Origin: Nocardioides luteus
Lineage (GTDB): Bacteria > Actinomycetota > Actinomycetes > Propionibacteriales > Nocardioidaceae
NCBI RefSeq assembly: GCF_014648595.1
Contig: NZ_BMRK01000005.1
Location: 103,972-167,971, forward strand
DNA length: 64,000 nucleotides
Reading direction: 5' to 3'
Below are positions 43,268-50,588 of this stretch, one piece after another (positions within the stretch are counted from its first letter, which is position 1; every line of letters begins with the position of its first letter). Under the pieces are notes generated by a model. That model had not been told where the DNA came from. It ran no database searches and saw only the letters and a program-made list of their open reading frames with translations. Position numbers and translations under genes: made by a program.

Positions 43268-44230
43268 ATGCGAGCGGTGAAGATCGAACGGTTCGGCGAC
43301 CCGGACGGCATGGTGATGGCCGACGTCGCCGATCCGAGCCCCGGCCCGGGCGAGGTGGTCGTCGCCACCGAGGCGGTCGGCGTGGGCGGTGTCGACGCGG
43401 TCATCCGGCGCGGGACGCTCGCCGGGTTCGGGTTCGAGACCGGGATGGTCCCGGGCAGCGAGGTCGCCGGGGTGGTGACCGCGGTCGGAGCGGGGGTGGA
43501 CACGGCCTGGGTGGGGCGTTCCGTATGGGCGTTCACGGGCAGGGACGGGGGCTACGCCGAGCGCGCCGTCGCCGGCCTCGACGACATCACCGAGCTTCCC
43601 GCCGGGCTCTCCGCGGTCGACGCCGTGACGGTCGGGAGCTCGGCGACGGTCGCACACTTCGCGCTCGCCCATGCGCATTTCGTGCCGGGGGAGTCCGTCC
43701 TCGTTCGAGGCGCCGCGGGAAGCATCGGCATCTCGGTCGTCGAGCTGGCCTCCCGGGGCGGGGCGAGCACGGTCGCGGTGACGACCTCGTCGCCCGAACG
43801 CGGTGAGCGGCTTCGCGAGCTCGGCGCGACGCACGTGCTCGACCGCTCCGGAGACGGCGATGCGGCGGCTCCGGAGCGCTATGACGTGATCATCGACATC
43901 GTCGGGGGCCCGGCAACCGGCGAGTTCGTGGACCGCTTGGCGGCCAACGGGCGGATGGTCGTCGTCGGGGCGGTCGCCGGGATGCCGCCCGCGGACGTCG
44001 CCGGCCGGCTTCTCGCCTCTTTTCAGCAGTCGCGCTCGTTCGCCACGTTCAGTCTCGACACCATCCCCGTGCCGGCCAGGAACGCGGCTCGCGCAGATCT
44101 GCTCGCCCGCGCCGCCAAGGGTGATCTGCACGCCGTCGTGCACGACCGGCTGCCCCTGGACCAGGCCGCCGAGGCTCACCGGCAGATGGACCTCGGCACG
44201 GTGTTCGGACGGATCGTCCTGGAGGCCTGA
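43268..44230 (+). CDS. Zinc-free MDR-family NADP-dependent oxidoreductase (quinone reductase-like)
   Basis: A 320-residue medium-chain dehydrogenase/reductase of the quinone oxidoreductase type. GroES-like residues 1-125 lack the zinc Cys/His ligands. The Rossmann NADP motif is VLVRGAAGSIGISVVELASRGG near residue 143, and LRELGATHVLDRSGDG and IIDIVGGPATGEFVDRLAANGRMVVVGA follow. Such enzymes reduce quinones or enals with NADPH. GAGAGAGACGAAG precedes the ATG. The divergent TetR probably controls it in response to an electrophile, by inference. Confidence 0.9.
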   Translation: MRAVKIERFGDPDGMVMADVADPSPGPGEVVVATEAVGVGGVDAVIRRGTLAGFGFETGMVPGSEVAGVVTAVGAGVDTAWVGRSVWAFTGRDGGYAERAVAGLDDITELPAGLSAVDAVTVGSSATVAHFALAHAHFVPGESVLVRGAAGSIGISVVELASRGGASTVAVTTSSPERGERLRELGATHVLDRSGDGDAAAPERYDVIIDIVGGPATGEFVDRLAANGRMVVVGAVAGMPPADVAGRLLASFQQSRSFATFSLDTIPVPARNAARADLLARAAKGDLHAVVHDRLPLDQAAEAHRQMDLGTVFGRIVLEA

Positions 44231-44245
44231 GACTACGGTTCAACC

Positions 44246-44389
44246 ATGCATCTCGACCTGGTCACGATCGTCGTCCCCGACCACGACGACGCGGTGGAGT
44301 TCTTCCGTGACGTGCTCGGCTCCGAGGTGGCCGAGGACCGACCTACGGCGTCGGCGAGGAGTAGTAGCGGCAGCGGTGGTGCTCGGTGA
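44246..44389 (+). pseudogene. Truncated VOC-domain gene (N-terminal remnant, 47 codons)
   Basis: Codons 1-33 read MHLDLVTIVVPDHDDAVEFF then RDVLGSEVAEDRP, the perfect first beta-alpha element of a glyoxalase/VOC protein. The similarity stops at about 44343, exactly where the convergent GNAT gene ends, and only 14 low-complexity codons follow before TGA. TACGGT lies six bases before the ATG, matching leaderless promoters of intact genes. It looks like a VOC gene cut by a recombination or insertion junction; whether the stub is translated is unknown. Confidence 0.75.
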
Positions 44390-45233
44390 AACCCAGGCCG
44401 GCGTAGAGGGCGAGGCCGGGGTCGTTCGAGGTCTCGACGTGCAGCCACGCGGCGCGGGCCCCGCGCTCGGCACCCCACTCGAGGAGCGTGGCGAGGGCCT
44501 TCGTGGCCAGGCCCTGGCGGCGGTGCGACTCGGCGACCTCGAGGTCGTGGATGGCCAGCCAGTCACGCTCCAGGGTGCCCATGATGCGAGCGTGCTCGCC
44601 GAGGTTGATCAGCACCTGCGCGTCCCCCGACCCGACGGTCTCCATGCGAGCGTCCTCGACGGGCGCGGGCAGCAGACGGCGGGTGGCGGCGAGCCCGGCG
44701 AGCTGGAACTCGACGGTGACGTCCTCGACCCAGCCGCGCGCGACGACGGCCTCCTCGACGTCCGAGCCGACCTCGATCTTCACCCGCGGCCGCTTGTGGC
44801 GGGTGCGGTAGAACGCCTCGACCCGGTCGATCGCCTCGGTGAGCCCGACGCCCGGGTCGCCGATCGCCAGCGCCGAGTTGGGCCGCCGGCGCACCGAGAC
44901 CTCGTGGTCGAAGAGCACCCACTCACCCAGCGGCTCGGAGGTGGTGCCGGGGAAGATCGCCGCGCTGAGCAGCTCGGCCTCGCGGACCCCGATCCGCAGC
45001 CGTACGTTGGGTCGCGGCGGCACCGGCTTGCCGGAGACGATCTCGGCGACGGGCACGGTGACCTGCTCCCCGGACTCGCGCTCGATGACCGCGAAGCCGT
45101 CGGCCCAGGACGTACAGACGCCCAGGATGTCGGTGAAAGCAGGGCCGCCGGTGGGGCCGGTCTCGCCCGGGACGAGGCGGCGGACGACGATCCGCTGGCC
45201 GACGACATGTGGTCCCAGGAGATGAGCAGGCAC
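44343..45233 (-). CDS. Two-domain GNAT acetyltransferase (SH3-like N-terminus)
   Basis: A 296-residue protein. Residues 1-85 form a small barrel (RIVVRRLVPGETGPTGGPAFTDILGVC), followed by a linker domain and a C-terminal GNAT domain with WLAIHDLEVAESHRRQGLATKALATLLEWGAERGA (acetyl-CoA loop RRQGLA) and LHVETSNDPGLALYAGLGFTEHHRCRYY. The order resembles mycobacterial two-domain GNATs of the Rv0428c kind. The acceptor is unknown. GTG 45233 follows TAGTAT by six bases. It is divergent from the ferredoxin gene, and its tail overlaps the VOC remnant. Confidence 0.88.
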   Translation of the reverse strand: MPAHLLGPHVVGQRIVVRRLVPGETGPTGGPAFTDILGVCTSWADGFAVIERESGEQVTVPVAEIVSGKPVPPRPNVRLRIGVREAELLSAAIFPGTTSEPLGEWVLFDHEVSVRRRPNSALAIGDPGVGLTEAIDRVEAFYRTRHKRPRVKIEVGSDVEEAVVARGWVEDVTVEFQLAGLAATRRLLPAPVEDARMETVGSGDAQVLINLGEHARIMGTLERDWLAIHDLEVAESHRRQGLATKALATLLEWGAERGARAAWLHVETSNDPGLALYAGLGFTEHHRCRYYSSPTP

Positions 45234-45312
45234 GAGGGGATACTAGGCTGTCCTCTGAAGGGCCAGTCGTGCCCCTCTGACTTTCGTGATACCCCGCTTG
45301 GAGGAGCCCCGA

Positions 45313-45636
45313 ATGACGTACGTCATCGCCCAGCCCTGTGTTGACGTGAAGGACAAGGCTTGCGTCGACGAGTGTCCGGTGGACTGCATCTACGAGGGCA
45401 AGCGGATGCTCTACATCCACCCCGACGAGTGTGTCGACTGCGGCGCCTGCGAGCCGGTGTGCCCGCCCGAGGCGATCTTCTACGAGGACGACACCCCGGA
45501 GGAGTGGAAGGAGTACTACGACGCCAACGTCAAGTTCTTCGACGACCTCGGTTCCCCCGGCGGCGCCGCCCGCATGGGTGAGATCGACAAGGACCACCCG
45601 TTCGTCGCCGCGCTGCCCCCGCAGAACCAGGGCTGA
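45313..45636 (+). CDS. fdxA: 7Fe ferredoxin FdxA
   Basis: A 107-residue [3Fe-4S][4Fe-4S] ferredoxin. CVDVKDKACVDECPVDC and CVDCGACEPVCPPEA carry the Cys ligands in the pattern of seven-iron actinobacterial ferredoxins, and the acidic C-terminal extension (DDTPEEWKEYYDANVKFFDDLG) is family-typical. It supplies low-potential electrons to P450s or other oxidoreductases. GAGG is located upstream of the ATG at 45313. Its stop overlaps the dapC ATG by one base (TGATG), the conserved fdxA-dapC arrangement in actinobacteria. Confidence 0.96.
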   Translation: MTYVIAQPCVDVKDKACVDECPVDCIYEGKRMLYIHPDECVDCGACEPVCPPEAIFYEDDTPEEWKEYYDANVKFFDDLGSPGGAARMGEIDKDHPFVAALPPQNQG

Positions 45637-46754
45637 TGCCCGCCCCGATGTCGGCCTCGATCCCGGTCTCGCAGCAGCTGCCCGACTTCCCGTGGGACAA
45701 GCTCGTCCCGTTCAAGGCGAAGGCGGCCGCGCACGCTGATGGACTGGTCGACCTCTCGGTGGGGACCCCGGTGGACCCCACCCCGACGGTCGTGCAGAAC
45801 GCTCTGCGGGACGCTGCCGACTCCCCGGGTTACCCGGCGACGGTCGGCACTCCCGCGGTCCGTCAGGCCGCGATCGACTGGCTCGCGCGCAACCACGGGG
45901 TCGACGGGCTCGGGCTCGACAACGTCCTGCCGGTGATCGGCTCCAAGGAGCTGATCGGCTCGCTGCCGCTCCACCTCGGTGTCGGTCAGGGCGACCTGGT
46001 CGCCTACCCGGAGCTGGCCTACCCGACCTACGAGGTCTCCGCGGCTCTCGTCGGTGCCGACACCGTGGCGACCGACTCGCTGGTCGCGCTCGGGCCGAAG
46101 GCGCCGAAGATCCTGTGGATCAACTCGCCCTCCAACCCGACCGGCCGCGTGCTCCCGGTCGAGCACCTGCGCAAGACGGTCGAGTGGGCCCGTGAGCGCG
46201 GCACCCTGCTGATCTCCGACGAGTGCTACATCGAGTGCGCCTGGGAGGCGTCGCCGATCTCGGTGCTGCACCCCGACGTCTGCGGCGGCTCCTACGACGG
46301 CATCCTCGCCGTCCACTCGCTCTCCAAGCGCTCCAACCTCGCGGGCTACCGTGAGGCGTTCGTCGCCGGCGACGCGACGGTCCTGGCCGAGCTCCTCGCG
46401 GTCCGCAAGAACCTCGGTCTGATGATGCCGGGCCCGCAGCAGGCCGCCATGGTCACCGCGCTCGGCGACGACCAGCACGCCAAGGAGCAGCACGCCCGCT
46501 ACGCCGCGCGGCGCGCCAAGCTCAAGGAGGCGCTGGAGACGGCCGGCTTCCGCATCGACCACTCCGAGGCCTCCCTCTACCTGTGGTCGACCCGTGACGA
46601 GGACTGCTGGAAGACCGTCGAGTGGCTCGCCGAGCGTGGCATCCTCGCCGCCCCCGGCGCCTTCTACGGCCGCGCCGGCAACCAGCACGTACGCATCGCC
46701 TTCACCGCGACCGACGAGCGTGTCGACGCGGCGGTCGCCCGCCTGACCGCGTGA
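45636..46754 (+). CDS. dapC: N-succinyldiaminopimelate aminotransferase DapC
   Basis: A 372-residue class I/II PLP aminotransferase of lysine and diaminopimelate synthesis. The PLP Lys is in HSLSKRSNLAGYR, the cofactor ring stack is at INSPSNPTGRV, and ISDECYIECAWE provides Asp/Tyr contacts. Length and context (fdxA upstream, dapD 2 kb away) fit DapC as opposed to generic aspartate aminotransferases. It makes the succinylated amino-keto intermediate used for the DAP branch of peptidoglycan and lysine. The start overlaps the fdxA stop. Confidence 0.93.
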   Translation: MPAPMSASIPVSQQLPDFPWDKLVPFKAKAAAHADGLVDLSVGTPVDPTPTVVQNALRDAADSPGYPATVGTPAVRQAAIDWLARNHGVDGLGLDNVLPVIGSKELIGSLPLHLGVGQGDLVAYPELAYPTYEVSAALVGADTVATDSLVALGPKAPKILWINSPSNPTGRVLPVEHLRKTVEWARERGTLLISDECYIECAWEASPISVLHPDVCGGSYDGILAVHSLSKRSNLAGYREAFVAGDATVLAELLAVRKNLGLMMPGPQQAAMVTALGDDQHAKEQHARYAARRAKLKEALETAGFRIDHSEASLYLWSTRDEDCWKTVEWLAERGILAAPGAFYGRAGNQHVRIAFTATDERVDAAVARLTA

Positions 46755-46791
46755 CGGTTCCGGGTTTGTCCGGTACGTGAAGATTGGTGGC

Positions 46792-47823
46792 GTGAGCGCT
46801 GAGCCGGGGACCCCCACGGGCCCACCGACCATCCCGCCTCCGGGGCCGCCGCCGCCCGCGCCCGGCCCGTCCGGGCCACGGCTGCCGGAGCCGGCGCGCG
46901 AAGCGCTGCGCAAGTCGGCTCAGCAGGCGCGCAAGCAGCTGCGCCCGGTACGCAAGCACCTCATCGTGCTCGGTGTCGCGATCGTCATCGCCCTCGTCTT
47001 CGCGGGCCTGCGGCTCCTCGGCGTCGGCGTCAGCGGCATCCCGGTCCTCTCCCGCGAGAGCTGCACCGTCACCGCCGCTTCCGAGAGCTACGACCTCACC
47101 TCGAAGCAGGCCGAGAACGCCTCGGCGATCGCCGCCCAGGCAGTACGCCGCGGCCTCCCGGCTCGCGCCGCCTCGGTCGTGCTGGCCGTCGAGCTCGCCG
47201 ACCACTCGCTCGGCCGCGACCCCGCGGAGGCGCGCGCCCTCTACGAGCGGCTCTCCAGTGTCGCCGACTACCGCCGGCAGTCCGTGCCCGGCGTCGCCCA
47301 GCAGATCAGCGACGGCTCCCGCGACAGCTACCGCGACTCCGAGGCCCAGGCACGAGCCCTCGCCTCCGCGCTGACCGGCAACACTCCCGAGGCGTTCTCG
47401 TGCGTCGTCAAGGGCGGCTCGTCCGCATCCTCGGGCGAGCTCAGTCCTGCCGGGCTCACCTCGCGGGCGGAGACGGTCCGGGAGGACGTACGCAATGCTT
47501 TCGGGCGCATCCCCGACGGCGGCTACCAGCCCGGCGGCGTCACCAACGGCCACATGAAGGGCTCCGCCCACTACGAAGGCCGCGCGGTCGACTACTTCTT
47601 CCGTCCGATCAACCAGCGCAACAACATCAAGGGCTGGGCCCTGGCTCAGTACTTCGTCGCCAATGCCGACCGCCTCGACGTCCAGACCGTCATCTACGAC
47701 GACCGCATCTGGACCCGCTTCCGCTCCGCCGCCGGCTGGCGCGACTACGACGTCCCCGCCCGCGGCGGCGACCAGGCCATCCTCGAGCACCGCGACCACG
47801 TACACGTCGACGTAGCCGGCTGA
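46792..47823 (+). CDS. Membrane-anchored peptidase-like envelope protein, paralogue of 48147-48995
   Basis: A 343-residue envelope protein: Pro-rich cytoplasmic segment (1-45), one membrane helix (HLIVLGVAIVIALVFAGLRLLG), a lysozyme-like region (91-204, starting CTVTAASESYDLTSKQAENA), and a C-terminal domain with GHMKGSAHYEGRAVDYFF and EHRDHVHVDVAG. His260, Asp267 and His336/338 resemble the zinc ligands of M15-type peptidases. Where the paralogue has the lytic Glu-Ser and the GDRDSLGLFQQ motif, this protein has Asp137-His138 and no motif, so its first domain is probably inactive. GTG 46792 follows AAGATT by six bases; GTG 46777 is the alternative. Confidence 0.82.
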   Translation: MSAEPGTPTGPPTIPPPGPPPPAPGPSGPRLPEPAREALRKSAQQARKQLRPVRKHLIVLGVAIVIALVFAGLRLLGVGVSGIPVLSRESCTVTAASESYDLTSKQAENASAIAAQAVRRGLPARAASVVLAVELADHSLGRDPAEARALYERLSSVADYRRQSVPGVAQQISDGSRDSYRDSEAQARALASALTGNTPEAFSCVVKGGSSASSGELSPAGLTSRAETVREDVRNAFGRIPDGGYQPGGVTNGHMKGSAHYEGRAVDYFFRPINQRNNIKGWALAQYFVANADRLDVQTVIYDDRIWTRFRSAAGWRDYDVPARGGDQAILEHRDHVHVDVAG

Positions 47824-47838
47824 GTCCGAGAGGCAGGC

Positions 47839-48146
47839 GGGTCGAGGCGTCGCTCGCGTCGGCCGAAGCGTCGGCTAGGTCGGCCGAAACGTCATCCCGG
47901 TCGGTCGAAGCGTCATGTTGGACGGTCGAGACGTCACTGGCGTCGTTCGAGTCGGCAGGTGACTTCTCGGTCGACGGGGGTGACGTGTCGGCCGACCGGG
48001 GTGACGTGTCGGCGGGCGAGGTGACTTCTCGGTCGACGGGGGTGACGTCTCGACCGGCGGGGGTGACGTGTCGGGCGACGGGGGTGACTTCTCGGCCGAC
48101 CGGGGTGACGTCTCGGCCGGCCGGGCCGACTCCTCGGCGGAGGGGG
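47839..48146. repeat. 21-base modular hairpin element D
   Basis: The 323-base gap between two convergent genes has no gene. From 47839, about five left-hand modules of 21 bases begin GGTCGA or GGCCGA and contain CGTC; from 47958, about eight modules begin GGTGAC and contain TCTCGG or TGTCGG. The reverse complement of a left module matches the right ones, for example GTGACGTCTCGACC exactly. The two halves can therefore fold into one long imperfect stem, as in elements A-C, and share the core CCGAGACGTC. Confidence 0.88.
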
Positions 48147-48995
48147 TCAGGCGAGGGTGACGACGATGCGCTCGCTGGTGGCATCGGGGGTCTCGACCCA
48201 CTCCTCGTCCTTGCCGGCGGACCAGGTGCGGCCGTCGTAGGCGATGGAGGTGGCGCCGAACTCGCTGGCGCGGGCGAGTACGTAGTGGGCGACGGCCCAG
48301 CCGTTGCGCTGGCCGGTCTCGCCGGAGTCGACGGGGACCACCACGGACCGACCGTCGACGCGGGCGCGGCCGACCATCTGGCCGAGCAGCTGGTTGATCT
48401 CGGTCTTGGTCGCCTGGGGCTTGCCGGTGCCGGCCTCGGGCTCGTCGATGCGGCAGGTGAGCGCGGCGGGGGAGTAGCCACTGATCGCGGAGGCGATCGC
48501 GCGGCCCTCGCCCTCGTGGTCGGCGTACGCCTCGGGGTAGGCCGAACGCTGCACCTTCTGCGCAGCCTCGGTGATCACCATGTCCTCGTAGCCGTCGATC
48601 TTCACCAGCGCGTCGTAGAACTTGTTGGTGGCGTAGACAGGGTCCTGGACCTGCTCCTCGGTGCCCCAGCCCATCGACGGACGCTGCTGGAAGAGGCCGA
48701 GCGAGTCCCGATCACCATGGCTGATGTTGTAGAGCTTCGACTCCTGGATGGCGGTCGCGATCGCGATCGTGGCCGCGCGTGCAGGCAGGCCGCGCTTGAG
48801 CCCGAGCGCGGTGATCACGGCCGCGTTGCCCATCTGCTCGGGGTCGAAGCGCGCCTCGTACTCTCCCGCGACCGCCGTGCACTGCTGCAGGTCGGGCAGG
48901 ATCGAGTCGAGCTTGTCGGTCGCGGCCTGGACCAACCAGTAGATCCCGCCGGCGATGACGCTGAGCACCACGACCGTGGTGAAAAACTTCTTCAA
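48147..48995 (-). CDS. Membrane-anchored lysozyme/transglycosylase-like protein, paralogue of 46792-47823
   Basis: A 282-residue protein: membrane anchor (FFTTVVVLSVIAGGIYWLVQ), then a lysozyme-like domain with CTAVAGEYEARFDPEQMGNA, catalytic-type Glu85 in TAIQESKLYN and the conserved GDRDSLGLFQQRPSMGWGT. The C-terminal domain aligns with that of the convergent neighbour (GWAVAHYVLARASEFGATSIAYDGRTW) but lacks its His/Asp zinc ligands. It probably acts on, or binds, peptidoglycan. The TTG at 48995 places a Lys-Lys just before the helix; ATG 49064 would overlap dapD by 49 bases and is less likely. Confidence 0.8.
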   Translation of the reverse strand: MKKFFTTVVVLSVIAGGIYWLVQAATDKLDSILPDLQQCTAVAGEYEARFDPEQMGNAAVITALGLKRGLPARAATIAIATAIQESKLYNISHGDRDSLGLFQQRPSMGWGTEEQVQDPVYATNKFYDALVKIDGYEDMVITEAAQKVQRSAYPEAYADHEGEGRAIASAISGYSPAALTCRIDEPEAGTGKPQATKTEINQLLGQMVGRARVDGRSVVVPVDSGETGQRNGWAVAHYVLARASEFGATSIAYDGRTWSAGKDEEWVETPDATSERIVVTLA

Positions 48996-49015
48996 CTCAG
49001 CACTCTTCGTCGTCG

Positions 49016-49945
49016 CTAGTTGGCGTGGAGGGCAGCGTTGAGCTCGATGCCCTCGCCCTTCCACGGAACGGCCTCGATGGCGCCGCTGACGGAGTTGCGG
49101 CGGAAGAGGATGTTGGAGGCGCCGGAGAGGTCGCCGGCCTTCTTCACGGTGCCGTCGGGGAGGGTGACCTTGGTGCCGAAGGTGATGTAGCAGCCGGCCT
49201 CGACGACGGCGTCGTCGCCGAGCGAGATGCCGAGACCGGAGTTGGCACCGAGCAGGCAGCGCCGGCCGACGGAGATGACGGCCTTGCCACCACCGGAGAG
49301 GGTGCCCATGATCGAGGCGCCACCACCGACGTCGGAGCCGTCGCCGACGACGACACCGCCGGAGATGCGACCCTCGACCATCGAGGCGCCGAGGGTGCCG
49401 GCGTTGAAGTTCACGAAGCCCTCGTGCATGACGGTGGTGCCCTCGGCGAGGTGGGCGCCGAGCCGGACGCGGTCGGCGTCACCGATGCGGACGCCGCTCG
49501 GCACGACGTAGTCGACCATCCGCGGGAACTTGTCCACGCCGTAGACGGTCACGTGCTGGCCGGCCGCGCGCAGACGGGCGCGGGTGAGCTCGAATCCCTC
49601 GACCGCGCACGGGCCGGCGCTGGTCCACACCACGTTGGTGAGCAGACCGAAGATGCCGTCCAGGCTCTGGCCGTGGGGCTGGACGAGACGGTGGGAGAGC
49701 AGGTGGAGCCGCAGCCAGACGTCCTCGGCGGACTCCGGCGCGGTCTCGAGGTCCTTGACCTCGACGAGCGCGACCTTCTTGGTGACCTGGCGCACCTCGT
49801 CGGCGCCCTCGAGCGCGGTCAGCTCCTCCGGCGCGGTTGCGTCGGCGGGCTGGGTGCCCAGCCGCGGCGCGGGGAACCACACGTCGAGGACGGAGTTGTC
49901 GGCGGCGTACGTCACGAGGCCGAAGCCCCAAGCTGCATTCGTCAC
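49016..49945 (-). CDS. dapD: Tetrahydrodipicolinate N-succinyltransferase DapD (actinobacterial type)
   Basis: A 309-residue trimeric left-handed beta-helix enzyme that succinylates tetrahydrodipicolinate in lysine/DAP synthesis. The hexapeptide repeats [36 protein letters not shown] and [40 protein letters not shown] are clear, and the N-terminal [20 protein letters not shown] is the actinobacterial DapD start. GTG 49945 has TAGACT seven bases upstream, a leaderless start. It pairs functionally with dapC nearby; the paralogue genes sit between them. Confidence 0.96.
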   Translation of the reverse strand: MTNAAWGFGLVTYAADNSVLDVWFPAPRLGTQPADATAPEELTALEGADEVRQVTKKVALVEVKDLETAPESAEDVWLRLHLLSHRLVQPHGQSLDGIFGLLTNVVWTSAGPCAVEGFELTRARLRAAGQHVTVYGVDKFPRMVDYVVPSGVRIGDADRVRLGAHLAEGTTVMHEGFVNFNAGTLGASMVEGRISGGVVVGDGSDVGGGASIMGTLSGGGKAVISVGRRCLLGANSGLGISLGDDAVVEAGCYITFGTKVTLPDGTVKKAGDLSGASNILFRRNSVSGAIEAVPWKGEGIELNAALHAN

Positions 49946-50013
49946 GCGCCGAAGTCTAGTGGCCGAGGCTGAGCGAGCCCTTATCGACGGTCTCGGCGTG
50001 CGAACATGGTCCG

Positions 50014-50304
50014 GTGAGCAAGAAGAGCGCGCCCCCGACACCCCAGCTCTCCCAGGCCGACGACGGCACCTGGACGCTGGAGGTCCCCGGCGTCGCGACC
50101 AGCAAGGGTCACCCGGCGCCGGAGTGGGCGATGGCCAAGGGCGTGGAGGTCGTACGCCGCGCCGCATCCGACATCGTCCGCAAGTGGATCAACGGCAAGC
50201 CGGTCAGCGACGCCGAGAAGCAGGTCGTCCTGCTCGTCACCCGTGGTGACTCGCAGGTCTACGCCTGGCTCGACGCCGCCTTCGCCGACGACCAACCTCG
50301 CTAG
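50014..50304 (+). CDS. Small conserved protein of unknown function
   Basis: A 96-residue basic protein with no membrane segment. The region [61 protein letters not shown] suggests a compact alpha/beta domain. I do not recognise the family. GTG 50014 follows GAACAT by six bases, a weak leaderless signal. It is divergent from dapD by 68 bases and convergent with the CstA pair. Codon use is as in its neighbours. Confidence 0.7.
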   Translation: MSKKSAPPTPQLSQADDGTWTLEVPGVATSKGHPAPEWAMAKGVEVVRRAASDIVRKWINGKPVSDAEKQVVLLVTRGDSQVYAWLDAAFADDQPR

Positions 50305-50314
50305 GAGCCGCTCC

Positions 50315-50391
50315 GGAGGCCGAGCTTGTCGAGACCCCCGGAGGACACATCTTCAGCAGGGGCCTTCCCGGTGGTCGAGCTTGTCGAGACC
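50315..50391 (+). repeat. Two GGTGGTCGAG-type palindromic repeats between convergent genes
   Basis: Copies of the dispersed repeat are at 50315-50336 (variant GGAGGCCGAGC) and 50370-50391, in direct orientation, in the 101-base gap between the small gene and ybdD. Confidence 0.85.
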
Positions 50392-50405
50392 CTTACGAGG
50401 GCAGA

Positions 50406-50588
50406 TCAGCAGCAGCGAGCCTGCGGGTTGTGCTCCTTCTCGTCCGCCCGGTGACGCTCGAAGGCACGCCGGCTCATCGGCTCGACGCCCTCTCGCTCGC
50501 ACCGAACCAGATACTCGTCCCACTTCGCCTCCCCGGTCGCCTGGCGGAGCAGCCGCCAGGCGCCGGAGAGACGATCGGTGAGCGTCAT
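50406..50588 (-). CDS. YbdD/YjiX-family small protein (CstA partner)
   Basis: A 60-residue DUF466/YbdD protein. The signature WRLLRQATGEAKWDEYLVRCEREGVEPMSRRAFERHRADEKEHNPQARCC contains the conserved helix and the C-terminal Cys pair. Its ATG overlaps the cstA stop (TGATG), as in other bacteria where this small protein is needed with CstA-type pyruvate transporters. The product is soluble and too small to be an enzyme, so a modulatory subunit role is likely. Confidence 0.9.
   Translation of the reverse strand: MTLTDRLSGAWRLLRQATGEAKWDEYLVRCEREGVEPMSRRAFERHRADEKEHNPQARCC

Noticed and set aside
44343-44396. Extending the VOC stub into a full gene by a simple frameshift
   Set aside because: The sequence after 44343 is the coding sequence of the GNAT gene on the other strand, and no VOC-like residues appear in any plus frame there.
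47839-48146. CRISPR array
   Set aside because: The 21-base modules are contiguous with no spacers, have inverted halves, and no cas genes are near.
49016-49064. ATG 49064 as start of the lysozyme-like gene
   Set aside because: It would overlap dapD by 49 bases and add a 23-residue extension before the membrane anchor; TTG 48995 places two Lys directly before the helix. The choice is still uncertain.
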